The notes under the pieces: generated by a model
The model's input: the letters and a program-made list of their open reading frames with translations, nothing else
Database searches by the model: none
What the model was told of the DNA's origin: nothing
Made by a program: the position numbers and the translations under genes
Source: Entamoeba invadens IP1
Lineage: Eukaryota > Evosea > Mastigamoebida > Endamoebidae
Reading direction: 5' to 3'
DNA length: 64,000 bases
Assembly: GCF_000330505.1 (NCBI RefSeq)
Contig: NW_004440286.1
Location: 330,449-394,448, forward strand
Part shown: positions 19,660 through 31,083 of the stretch, in pieces
Layout: every line of letters starts with the position of its first letter
Position numbering within the stretch: position 1 is the stretch's first letter

Positions 19660-22600
19660 GTCAACACTTTAATGTTTGGTCATTCCGGTGATTTCGGAAT
19701 GATAAGTTGAGGAAATGATGAATTATATTTACATTATTTTTTTATTAACATTTTTTTTAATTATAATCAATTTAAACTTAGACCTCATTAATTTTTTCTT
19801 TGTATCATTAAACCCTTAGAAGTCTACATTTCACTTTGTTTATAAAACAAAAACACAACAATAAATAAAAAATTTGATATATAGACACTGATAAAATAAT
19901 AAAGTTACAACAAATAGTAAGTTGATATATCGTTTAAAACAGCTTTCATTTGTCATATATATTATATTTATCAAACACAAAACTGTAACTTTTGTGTATT
20001 TAGACTTAATATTTCATTGAAAATACATTTTTTGACATTTGGACAAATTTCATTTCATTCATTGTGGATTAAGACTTCCATTCACTATTTTCATTCAGAA
20101 ACATTTTGTAGACAAAGAGATACTATGGAGATATATTAACTAAAAATATTTACTAAACTATCGTTTTTTATTTTTTATTAAAAAATATACAAAATAATCA
20201 AATTGTATTTCTATCATATCAAAATATTAATAATTATTATTCAGGTAGAATTCGTTAAAACATATCTTTCCTATTTAATTATTAGGTGTAAATTTATATA
20301 TTTTCAATTAAATGTGTATTTTAAACAAACTATTTTAAAAATCAGAAAAAAATAAAACTTGCAAACTTTTTAAATGTTAAAAGTGTGACATCAAACTGGA
20401 ACTGTCAAATTTAAATTAAATTTTAAATATCATTTATTTTAATGACAGTTTTAGTTTTTAAAATATGTAAATATAGGTATATATTTATGTTATATTAACA
20501 TAATTTTTGGACTTTTAAGGGTTAAGTCATTGGCTAAAATGTATGGTCTGGAAAGTTGTCCGAAATTTTTTCGGACCAACATTATCGTAATATTTCGGGA
20601 TTATTTTTTGAAAAATTCCCAAATAAAAGTATTAATTTTTTACCTGTTTTTTTATTTTTATCTTATTCCCGTCTTTTTAAAAACAAAAAACATTTTTTTT
20701 GTCAAAAAGACAATGTTTGAAGAATAGATAATGAATATCAAGTGATTCTATTTATTTTCCAAAATTTGTTTTTTAACCCTTTAGTATAAAAAATAATCCA
20801 ACAATATTAACTTATTAAAAACCAATTCATTTTAAGTGTATTTTATACAGAAATATATTATTCTATTCTAACACAAATCAATGTAAAGACCTTAATAAAA
20901 AGTCGTACACTTAGTTTTATAGTATTTTCTTAAATAATTTCGGGTTTTATTGTTTTTAAACACTATTTTTTTTCTTCATTGTTCAGTGAAAATTTTATAC
21001 GTGTTTTATTATTTCCGTTATAAATTTAATACGAAAAACACAATGTACGACAATTTTCTGGTGGTTTTCATTGTAAAAAATCTTTGATCTGAGGGAAATA
21101 GGAAAGGAAAACATCGTTAATTTCTTTTGGTTTTTTAAAAAATATCTGTTTAATATTTACCATTTTTTAAAATTAACAATTTTTATGAATTCTCAAAGGT
21201 AAATTACATAATTCAAGTTTGAAATAATTAAGAAAAAAAAACAATTGAGAACGACTTTAAGTTTGTAAAAAATAGTTTATTTTACAATTTATGACAGTTA
21301 AATTTTTGAATAATAAAATGTAAGAGTAAAATATTAAACTTAAATTGATAAATCAATCAAATAATTTGGTATGTTATTATTGTTTTAAAGGTGACCTTGA
21401 AGATTCATCAAAATTCTTGGGCTGAAAATAATTATTTAAAGTCAAAAACATACGTAAAATAATTAAGAACTTGTAAAAAAGGTTTGAAATGTGTGTCAAA
21501 TAATTATAAATATAAAAAATTAATTAATTAATATTTTTTTTGTTAAAAAAAGTGATTACAAAAAAAATATTTAATAAACAAAAAAATAATTGTATTTCCA
21601 TAAAAATATTCATATTTTAACAATTGTATTTCAATTTAGAAATGTAGTTTTTGAAAATCACACTCTCGGTTGTCAAGATGACAAGACATGGAATGATAAA
21701 TAAATAATCAACAATCATGTTCAAATGTATTTGTTGATGTAAACATTAACCAAAGATAATAATTGTTTTTGACATATTTTTGATTATTAAATATATTTTT
21801 ATATTTAGAATAGGTGTGACTATTTTAATTGTGTAACTACATCAAAAAAATATTTTCCAATAACTCACTGTCGATAATAACATGTAAATAACTTTATTGA
21901 ATATATATTATCTTTTTAATTTATTATGTCTGATTACACACATAAATAGCACATTATGAAAATGACATCACAACTGTTTTTGAAAGTGAAATAATAACTT
22001 GATAATACAGTTACTTTTAATGATTGTATTTTGATAATTAAAATAAAATGATTTTTTATACTTTACATGTTCATAGTAAAAACGGATAAAATTATTAAAC
22101 ATGTATACCTTTTGAGTGTGTAAACATATAATTTCAAACTAAACAAATACATAAATATTATATTATGAAAAGTATGTAAATAAATTTTAAAACTACTTGT
22201 TTTTCACAACCCATTTGTACATGTTACGTTTAAATAAAATATATTTACTGGTTAATATAACTGACAATTACATTAATTTTGTTTATGATAAATAATCAAA
22301 TATACATAAAATGTTGATAATAAACCAATTTGTTTTTTTCATTAACATTGGTGTTGTCTCTTAAATACAATTAAACATATTTTATAAATTTAATTAAAAA
22401 TATTTTTTTCTATTTTATTAATATTCAATTTGAAAGCAATTAATTTGATATTAAATGTTTGTGTATTACTTAGATTATATGTGCATCGTATTATAAATCC
22501 AAAAAGACAAACATTTGTGTTTTAATTTATTGTTATGTATGATCTAGAGAAATTACAGTTATTATAGATAAATATGTATGGAATTGAATTTTGAAATAAT

Positions 22601-23595
22601 TTCAAAAATGTATTCATTTATGTTGAAACGACAAAGTTAATTTACCACAACAAAGAACTGAAATCAATTTTATAATTATTGTATCGTCTGCTTTTACTCT
22701 TTGATGATAAAATTTTGATTTATATATCTTATGTATATATTAAGAGAGCAACAAGTTAAAGCAAAAATGTTTTAAGCTGTGCTATTCTAGTAATTTCAGT
22801 GTAATAATTTCAAATTTAGGTTTGATTTTACACGTTTTCACACTAAAACGTTATCCCGTTTTATTTTTGACATTTTATAAAAATGAAAATGTTGTTTTTA
22901 ACAGTGAAACCTAATACACAAACTGTTGTTATTAAATTTTTGAAATTAATAATCAATACATGTTTCTATTTTATATAATAATAAAATTGTGGTGTCACTA
23001 AGGTATATATGTTTAATTATGTCTTTTTATTTGAATAATAAGAAAAATATAGTAATAAAAGAATAATTGTATATAACAACGCTCTTATATGTAATTATTA
23101 ACAAAAAGTTGTTGAATGAAAATTGTGCACATCGACGTAGTTACACAATGCAATTGATGATAATCGTTTATTTTTGTTTTAATCTATATCATAGTCATTG
23201 CACAAAAGTTACTATTTACAATCAATAAATTCAATGTAATAAACAACTATTATTTAAGTGGGAATATAATTTGAAAATTACCTTTGTATCAACACTGTTG
23301 TATATTTGGTGGGGTGAAAATCCATTCCGGGTAACTCATTCTGTACAATTTACATTCTAGAAAACTCATTCTAAAAAATAATTCTTTTTTTTGTATTTTT
23401 TAAATGGTAAACTCATTATAAAAAACTCATTCTATGCAAAAAATAAAAGGTAAAAAAATAATTAATTATTTTAATTTATTTATCATTAATATTTAAACCA
23501 TTTTGATTAAATTAAAGAAGCAAATATCACGCACTTAGAAAATGTAAAAATCGATTCATTTATAATTGAATAAAAATTGAATCGTTTTAATATAA
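19660..23595. other. Gene desert, AT-rich
   Basis: Nearly 4 kb with no convincing gene. A 65-codon frame at 20530-20727 starts at TTG and is low complexity. A perfect small palindrome (GTCCGAAA/TTTCGGAC) lies at about 20559-20578. Four imperfect copies of AACTCATTCT occur at 23333-23433. No RNA gene or transposase remnant was recognised. Confidence 0.55.
23333..23433. repeat. Imperfect direct repeats of AACTCATTCT
   Basis: The decamer occurs at 23333, 23363 and 23424, with one variant (AACTCATTAT) at 23409. They lie about 160-260 bp upstream of the small open frame at 23596. Degenerate and possibly without function. Confidence 0.5.
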
Positions 23596-23820
23596 ATGAT
23601 TTTTTTTGGTCAACCCAACCAATTTCTACGTTACATGCCGACAAATACACCTAATGTTTTTTATGATACTTTAACCGGTGGTCTATTCATGTTTAACAAT
23701 ATAGAACCCGATGAAAATATCGAACCAACTACTCTCGACAGTTTAAAAGAAAATGAAAGTGTTACATCAATTCAACAACCTGAAACGAACATTAACAACG
23801 AACAAGAAGTTGTATTGTGA
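23596..23820 (+). CDS. Short hypothetical ORF
   Basis: 74 codons from a true ATG. Sequence style is more protein-like than surrounding noise (FGQPNQFLRYMPTNTPNVFY, then an acidic, Asn/Gln/Thr-rich tail NNIEPDENIEPTTLDSLKEN). No motif, signal peptide or intron was recognised. It lies 560 bp from the left end of the mariner element. It may be the 5' remnant of a gene or transposon ORF, or a small gene; confidence is low. Confidence 0.25.
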   Translation: MIFFGQPNQFLRYMPTNTPNVFYDTLTGGLFMFNNIEPDENIEPTTLDSLKENESVTSIQQPETNINNEQEVVL

Positions 23821-24382
23821 CAACACCATCAGTATATCGATATTACGCGATACTTTAGCGCTTGTTATTTATTTTATTATTATAAATGAAGACTCGACTT
23901 TGAAAATTTTTGGCATTAAATTTATCAGCTTTTTATAATAAAATGCACTTTTGGGATCACTCGTGTGTTTTTCTGACACAAAAATCCTGTTATTTCAAAT
24001 TTTATATGGAATTTTTTAATGCTTAAAAATTCTTCAAGTAAAAAAATAATTTTGAAGACTGTTTTTCTCTTTTTTACTTGGAAAAAATAAGCGAATTTAT
24101 TACAAAAAACGATTCCCAAAAATAATAAATAAAATAAATGCAAAAAATCGGGACACCCCAGTACCGACTTTTGAAAAACAGTTTATTTGGTAAAGTAGAA
24201 AATAAAATGCCGATTTACAAAATAATAATTAATTCGACCCAAATTTAGACAATTTTGTTTCAACAAAAAGATAAAAATATACATTCACATTTAATATTTC
24301 CTTTTGTTTTGTTAAGGAAAAAAATTATAATATTTTTATTAAAATATGATAAATAATGTGAAATAATAATGATATGTTGTTA

Positions 24383-24660
24383 CAGTTAGTTTCATTTTGT
24401 TTAATAATTTTTTCAAAATTATAATGTTATTTTTCAAAATAATGATAAAAATGTACCTTTAATCAACACCGTTTCAAAACAATAATTAATTGTTTCAAAA
24501 GAAAAACAATTGTTTCAAATTAATGAATAATTGTTTCATTAAATGATTTATTTTACAATAATTATGACTAATTGTTGAAAAAACTTGTTTTTTTGTTTCA
24601 AATTTTTAATTATTTGTTTCAAAACTGTGTTTGAATTCTCAAAACAATAAACACAAACAA
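24383..24660. repeat. Left terminal inverted repeat of mariner element
   Basis: Reverse complement of 25997-26274, same length. Rich in short GTTTCAAAA and TTGTTTCA words that recur inside the arm, so each arm itself holds internal repeats that could bind transposase or DNA-bending factors. Confidence 0.88.
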
Positions 24661-24671
24661 TTAAAAACCAG

Positions 24672-25909
24672 TTAAAGATCTTCCATTGCAAAAACTTTCA
24701 CAGAAACAATATTAATAAAATTCATTACAATTCGTCTTATTTCAATTGGACTAATTTCATCAAAACACTTTGAGATGTTTTCAATCATATCTGCTATAGT
24801 CACATTATTCAATTTTCCAACTCGGACTTTCCATATTCCAAATACGTTTTCTATAGGGTTGCACTCTGGTGAGTAAGGCGCATTGAACAACACTTTGCAC
24901 CCTCTGTCTTCTGCAAGTTGAACAATGTCATCTTTGTGGACTGAAGCATTGTCCATGACAAATACATTCTGCTTCCATCCGTTGTGAATGCTTCAATGAG
25001 GATTTAAATATTTATAATATTTCCCCATTAATAGTTTGGTTAATAAGTAAATATTTGACCGGTATCACTTATAGCGCAGACACAAGATAAATTAAATGTC
25101 GACAATGGTTGTTCACGAAAATGTTTTTTTCCTCTAACACCCCAATTTCTGGATCTGACATTGCCAACCTTCCAGTGACTCTCGTCGACAAAAACAACTT
25201 GATAACCCGAAGAAATAAATTGATCAAGTTCTCTTCTTTTTTGTACTCGTAGCAATTTGTTTTCCTGTGTGTTCGCTCTGGGACCCCTTATTGTGCACTC
25301 GGTAAAACTTAAAGGTGGAAGTTCGGCTACTTTCATTATGTCTGGGTCTTTGATATATCGACTTATTGTTGAAATCGACACTACTTTTATATTAGTTCTT
25401 ATTTCATTCAAAACACTATCTGCCAAATGTCTTTTGGTTTCTCTTAGTGTTTTATTTTCTATTGTTAATTTATTGGCTATTTCGGTGAGTAACTCAGGAG
25501 AATATTTTGGTTTTCTTCCCACTTTTTGAGTTTGCGTAATATCAATACCACCTTTCAGATACTTCAAATACAGTTTGACCATTTGTTCATTCATTTTGCT
25601 TTTTTCTTGATAATATCGCCAATCTTTGATTTCTCCGTGTTCACAGTATTCATTATAAAGTCTGTTTTTCTGGGACTGGGTCGCTTTAACATAGATTCTT
25701 TTTTGTTCTGTTTGTTTTGTTGTAATTTGTGTGTCTCCAAATGGTTGTGTTTCAGTGTTCCGCAAACTACTTGATCTTGAAATTTCATCTGTAGTTCTCA
25801 ATTGTGCAAGTGGTACTTCATCAAGAACTGGTTGATGATGAGGATCTTCTTGATTCAAAAATGATTGGACATTGTCTCTATGAATAAACTGAAAAGTGTT
25901 AATTGCCAT
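24672..25909 (-). pseudogene. Tc1/mariner transposase, disrupted
   Basis: Read from 25909 down. An N-terminal extension of about 80 residues precedes a DNA-binding region with helix-turn-helix character (KSKMNEQMVKLYLKYLKGGI, then GRKPKYSPELLTEIANKL). The catalytic domain shows QVVFVDESHWK (first Asp), VFVMDNASVHKDD (second Asp) and APYSPECNPIENVFGIWK (third acidic residue). The frame shifts by one near 25040, and an in-frame TGA lies at 24995-24993, so the copy cannot make protein. All catalytic residues survive. The frame resumes at 24956 and ends at 24672, 12 bp inside the left inverted repeat boundary. Confidence 0.85.
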
Positions 25910-25996
25910 TGAAAATATAGATTTAAATGGTGTTTAAATATATACATTTTTTATTTTCCCAGTTAGTTATTGTCAAAATGTGTTTGTTTTCATTGT

Positions 25997-26274
25997 TTGT
26001 TTGTGTTTATTGTTTTGAGAATTCAAACACAGTTTTGAAACAAATAATTAAAAATTTGAAACAAAAAAACAAGTTTTTTCAACAATTAGTCATAATTATT
26101 GTAAAATAAATCATTTAATGAAACAATTATTCATTAATTTGAAACAATTGTTTTTCTTTTGAAACAATTAATTATTGTTTTGAAACGGTGTTGATTAAAG
26201 GTACATTTTTATCATTATTTTGAAAAATAACATTATAATTTTGAAAAAATTATTAAACAAAATGAAACTAACTG
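25997..26274. repeat. Right terminal inverted repeat of mariner element
   Basis: Inverse copy of 24383-24660; ends ...CAAAATGAAACTAACTG next to the TA at 26275-26276. Confidence 0.88.
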
Positions 26275-27065
26275 TAAACAAAAAAATTGGAAATAATTAT
26301 TATTTCTTCTAAAAATCAAACAATAATAAATCATATTTTAAATATGATTTTTTAAATAAAAATAATTATATTGAATTATAAAATAAATAATATGTAAAAA
26401 TCAAATAACAATCAAAAAAAATATGGAAAAAACATGTTTGTGTAAAAAGATAACAATTTTAATCAAAAATTTATGTAAAATATAATAAGTTAATAAAAAA
26501 AATAAGGAATAAATAAAATTTAAAGGTGTGAAACATAATAAAATAAAATTGAACTATGATTTCAAAAGATTAAAAAACAATATTGAAGCACGTTAAGTAA
26601 AAGAATGTGATCAAAGAAAAAAAATATATATAAAAGCAATAATTAAAAAAATTAAAATTTATAAATGACAAATTCAACAGAGTGTTAACACTCAATTAAT
26701 ATGAAACAAAGAATATTATAATTAATTATTATTTATTTATAATAATCGAGATATTTAACATATTTTTACTTTAGACTTTATTTTGTTTCAATATATTTAA
26801 ATTATTATTTTGTTTATTTTTTTATTAATCTGCAAAATACAATTATGTTCAATTTTTTAAATGTACATATTTTAATTTTTTGATAGATATTTCGTATATG
26901 ATAAATTTTACTTTACATAAACCTTATTTTATAACACGGACCACTAAAAATGGTCCGATTAAATATTTTTATAACTACACACCCAATTTTTATTTATATT
27001 ATAACTGTATTTTTTCTTGTTATTTTTTCAAATTATTATATTTTAAAATAGTAACAAAAATGTAT
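26275..27065. other. AT-rich spacer between two transposon remnants
   Basis: No gene recognised. A possible degenerate left end of the next element lies near 26905-26970 (ATAAACCTTATTTTATAA..., with GGACCACT/TGGTCCG forming a small hairpin). Confidence 0.5.
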
Positions 27066-28525
27066 TTAAAAACCGTGAGCATTGTTCATAAGCCTGGAAA
27101 TAGACACATATTTATTATTTCTGCACAAAAGTAATCTTTGTGGATAACTTTCACCGAGACGATTAATTGTTGCTTGTGATATTTTGTCCCATGATTCTTT
27201 CAACTTGTCGAAAATTTCCATTTTTGAATCTCCCATTGATATTATGGTGTTTTTTTCATTATTCCCCAAAGATGTTCAATGGGATTCAAATCACAAGAGT
27301 TGCCAGGCCAACCATCAAATACAGAAATACCTTTTGAATATAGAAACTTGAGAGTGTTTTTGGCTCGATGTGCTGGTGCGCCGTCTTACATGAAACGAAA
27401 GTGTTTTCTATATTTTTTAATTCAATTAAAACACCCAAATCATCAAGAATGTGGACATAACTATCTTGGTTTAAAATTTCTTCGCATAAAACCAAACTAC
27501 TTTTAAAGTTGTACCCAATGGCACCAAAAACCATGACAAATGAACTATGTTTGACCGCTTTAAAATATGAAATTTTTGACAAAATATTTTTATTTATCCA
27601 AAGACGTTTTTCCCCATCTTTGCAATAACAAAACCGATTTTAATCGGAAAATACAGTTGTAATTTTAGTTTTTCTTGTTTTCCGACATTTTTAGAATTTA
27701 AAGAATTGAACAAAGATATTTCTTTGTTGACAAATATTTTTCTGTCTCTTATGTTTTTGTGTGATAAAAATTGTTCAACCTTTTGTTTTTTAAAACAAAA
27801 ATTTTGTTGTTTTCTTATTCTAAAAACAGATGATTTGGATAATGGATTTTTATAATACCGACTTATTGCTTTTGCACATTTGTTGCAACTTTCTTCTGGA
27901 AATTTATTTGTTCTTTTTATTATATGTTTTTCCATTAACACCGATTTATTTGGTCTTCCTCTTTTCATGATTTGAATGTCTGGATAAATTTACATTGCGC
28001 GTAGTAAACGCGTTTTACCAGGTGATTCCATATTATTTTCACGAAACATTTTTATTATTTCTGTCGAACTTCTTATACCATTGTCCATACTTTTTTTAAT
28101 ATTTAACTCTTTTGATTGTTTTTTATCCAATTGAATTCTAGGAGGAAGTATTCGAAAAGAATTGGAAGACTGATTACCCAACATCAACATTTTGTTTTCA
28201 AGTATCTCCATTCTTTTTGTTAATTTTTCAATTGTAAGTTCTTGTTTAGATTTAATTTAATATCCAAAAGGCAAAGAAAATGATATTTTAGTTGAAGGTT
28301 GACCAACTAACACTTCAACACCTAGCTGATTAATGAAAAATGGACCCATAGACATTGTTTCTAATAATTTGATTTTTTTTCTTCATCGAATTGATTGTCA
28401 AACACTTGTACGAATAAATCGTCTTGAAAAATTTGAGATATGAAACATAGCGGAAGCCGATTTATATTAATTGATAATCCCTTTTCTGTCATTTCTACAA
28501 CCTCGGTTACAGTAAAAGGTTCCAT
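27066..28525 (-). pseudogene. Second, heavily decayed Tc1-type transposase
   Basis: Traces of one transposase appear in successive minus-strand frames. From 28525: MEPFTVTEVVEMTEKGLSIN and a long N-terminal extension (MSMGPFFINQLGVEVLVG), then ELTIEKLTKRMEILENKM. Then follow GRPNKSVLMEKH, LSKSSVFRIRKQQNF, FVMVFGAIGYNFKSSLVL, YVHILDDL, FDGWPGNSCDLNPIEHLWGI (read across frames) and a Tc1-like C-terminus (INRLGESYPQRLLLCRNNKY). These match the order of Tc1 transposases. Multiple frameshifts and stops show it is much older than the neighbouring mariner copy, and it is a different family. Confidence 0.75.
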
Positions 28526-29070
28526 TTGATATTTATCAGTTATATTACGATAACAAATTGATTAAATCAATAACATTGTCTGAAATGATTTTGTGATAAA
28601 AAAGAAAATCTTTGTGGTAAATTTTCAAATTTGAATTTATTTTTGGTCATTTTAAATGTTTTAATAGAGTTTTATGTTTAAGTTGTCGTTTTATTATTTT
28701 TATTTTCCAATTTCTTCTTTTAAATTATTAAATAATTACATACTTTATTATTAGTTATTTTTTAGTATTATTTTGGCTGGAATTTTATACATTATATTGT
28801 GGTGTTTTGTTATGATTTTGATTTTTTAATTTAAAAATATACTATATTATACCGTTAAATTTGAGGATTTTTACATAAAAACAGAAACTCTGATAATAAC
28901 AACAATACATCTTTTATATTTTTTTATTGTTTTTTTTAATTTAAAAAAATTAATCAGACCGTTTTCTATGATAAAAACAAGGTTTGAATTATTTAAGAAA
29001 TTTAAGCTGAAACCTATGTAAGTTGAACAAAAAATAGTCGTTTTTTCATATTGTTAAGAAAGTCTCTGAG
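28526..29070. other. AT-rich spacer
   Basis: No gene recognised. Around 28945-28990, TTAATCAGACCGTTTT...AAGGTTTGAA resembles the inverse of 26916-26963 and may be the degenerate right end of the Tc1-type remnant. Confidence 0.4.
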
Positions 29071-29740
29071 TAAAGTGACTTCCCAAGGTGTGCAAGTTAA
29101 GGTATAGTTCATTTATAATTTTTTTATTAAAAAAATAGAATCATTAATTTTTTGAAATTTAAAAAAAAAAGATTATTAGTTTAATTATTAATTATAATTT
29201 TGAAGTTATTACTAAACTATACTTTAACTTGCACACCTTGTGACGTTGCAATTTTTAACTTTCACACTTCGAATACAATTAATCAAGCAACAATTTCGGG
29301 AAAGCGACCCAATGGAAATTATCGAAGGACCAGTTCTGGACAACAGTGCACATCGATTTGTAACAATGAACTGCACCTATTGAACAGACTATTTGTTATT
29401 GTTTGCTATAAAATGGCACAGAAAAAAACATAATGTTTATTACACCTTTTCTTGTCGCTTTGAATTAGCCAACACAAGAGACATCGACATTTATTCACGT
29501 CTTGAAACAAAACAGTTTTTACATTAAACACATAGACAAACCATTACTCAATTTTTATTATTTAATTTGCTTTTTGTAGTTTATTAATTCAAGCACCAAA
29601 GGGTTGTGTTTTTTGAAACAATTTGGAAACGAATAACATTTTTAATAAAATGTTTTTCAACTAAAATTTAGTCTTGCACGCCCTTTCCCTGTAAAAAAGA
29701 CTAAAAATTTTAACTTGCACACCTTGGGGAAGTCACTTTA
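29071..29740. mobile_element. Non-autonomous TA-flanked element with 30-bp inverted repeats
   Basis: The left end starts TAAAGTGACTTCCCAAGG (29071) and the right end, ending at 29740, is its inverse with a single-base difference in a C run. The repeats extend through GTGTGCAAGTTAA. TA at both edges fits a Tc1/mariner-type target. A third, internal inverted copy of the AAGGTGTGCAAGTTAA part lies at about 29222-29242, so the first 170 bp is itself a palindrome nested in the 670-bp element. A 77-codon plus frame at 29200-29433 starts inside the repeat and has no recognisable product. Confidence 0.75.
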
Positions 29741-30288
29741 AGTAAAAGTACTTTTATAAAATAAAAAAGAAGAAAAAACACGAAAAGGTATAAAAATAAC
29801 ATTGGGTCCGATTTTTGAAATAAGGTTTATTATGACGTTCTACAATCATGTAATTTTTAATATACTTTATTTTAAGTCGGAATTATTAATCATATCTATA
29901 TGTCATTTTACTTAATTATTATTAAAATTGAAACCATTTACAATGAAGTTTTTGAACAAATCATAATTGAAAACAAACAAATATTTAAACAACAAACACC
30001 AAATACCAAAATAGTGTTGCTTATGAGTAATTTATCCACAAACAAATACAAATAAAATACATAGAAAGTAAACAATTCGATGTCAATTTTGGAAACGTCG
30101 ACTTGTTTTCTAAGATAGTGTATTGATGATAAAAACATAATGTATAAAAGAAACAAATAATTGCCCAAAGAAATGTGTTTGTCCAAAAAGTACCAAAAAT
30201 TTGTTCAAATTGTTCAGAATTTGTTTGCAGTGAGAATTTGCATGGTTTTTCTATTGTGGTGTGTAAAAAGTGAATAAAGAATGTTTGC

Positions 30289-30323
30289 AAACACTCATTC
30301 AATGTAAAATTGAATGAGTGTTT
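30289..30323. repeat. Perfect 14-bp stem, 7-nt loop hairpin
   Basis: AAACACTCATTCAA at 30289-30302 and its exact inverse at 30310-30323, loop TGTAAAA. No adjacent gene ends here, so it is not obviously a transcription terminator. Confidence 0.8.
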
Positions 30324-30381
30324 TTGTTATTTGAAGTGTTATTTGTCTACAATTGTAGACATTTTAGAGTAAACTGGAGCT

Positions 30382-30561
30382 TTAAATCCAAATCGGAAAA
30401 TTGGAATTGAAAACATTTGTTTTATAAATGTTTTTCCTTTTTCTTTTTTTTTCAAGAGTCTTAAGTGGAGGACGCCCTTTATAGCGGGAGGACATCCATA
30501 AACCACAAAAAACATCCTTCGGCCTTTTTCCCGTTATTCGTCCCCATGTCAGTCCTTTCTC
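30382..30561 (-). other. Orphan open frame in a GC-richer island
   Basis: A 59-codon frame closed by stops on both sides, with the first half strikingly protein-like and basic: KGLTWGRITGKRPKDVFCGL, WMSSRYKGRPPLKTLEKKRK. It lacks an ATG. DNA composition at 30455-30560 is close to that of exons in this window. It could be an internal or last exon of an undetected gene or the relic of one. Not identified. Confidence 0.3.
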
Positions 30562-31083
30562 TTAATAATAATATTATAATTTATTTTTTTATATAATTAT
30601 AATTAAAAAACTTTGAGTTATACAAAAGGTATTTTTCATTAAAAAAAATCAAAACTGTGATTCTTAAAATAGAACATATTTTAACTTATATAAAACTATT
30701 ATTTTATTTTACAATTACTAATGTTTATTTTTAGTATAAAAATGGAGCTTATTATAATTATAAATTACAACCTATTATATATAGTAACTTTACTAAAAGT
30801 TTATAGAAAAACTCAAAAGTATTTGAAATGTGATTACATAATTCAATACGAGAAAGTTCATCAAACTATAATTAATAATTAGATAAAACTAAATATGTAA
30901 TAAAAAAAGAGAAATGAAATTGGGGGATTAAGGAAAAACGACTGGATGATGTTTAGTTTGAACGATTTGAGTTTAGAAGGGAATGGAGACGAGTCAAGAC
31001 CAAAAGCAGAACGTACAACTTCATTCAAAAGATTCAAAAATTTTTGGTATAAACACGAAAATCTCCAATATTAAAATGATTAA

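Larger units (their letters stand above)
24383..26274 (-). mobile_element. Tc1/mariner-type element with 278-bp inverted repeats
   Basis: Complete element of 1892 bp flanked by TA dinucleotides (24381-24382 and 26275-26276), the target duplication of Tc1/mariner elements. The ends read CAGTTAGTTTCATTTTG... and its inverse. Terminal inverted repeats are equally long (24383-24660 and 25997-26274, 278 bp each) and appear nearly identical, far longer than the 20-30 bp usual for mariner. The transposase between them reads on the minus strand and is broken. Confidence 0.9.
29741..31083. other. Spacer with hairpin and a small GC-richer island
   Basis: Mostly AT-rich. Overlapping minus-strand open frames at 29938-30302 are rich in Phe, Leu and Cys, a bias expected from A/T-rich DNA, and are not called. 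A hairpin at 30289-30323 and a GC-richer open frame at 30382-30561 are listed separately. Confidence 0.5.

Noticed and set aside
20530..20727. 65-codon plus-strand frame
   Set aside because: Starts at TTG; Phe/Leu/Ile-rich sequence typical of random AT-rich DNA.
29938..30302. Two overlapping minus-strand frames of 82 and 93 codons
   Set aside because: Phe/Leu/Cys-rich in both frames, a signature of A/T-biased non-coding DNA; no start context or introns.
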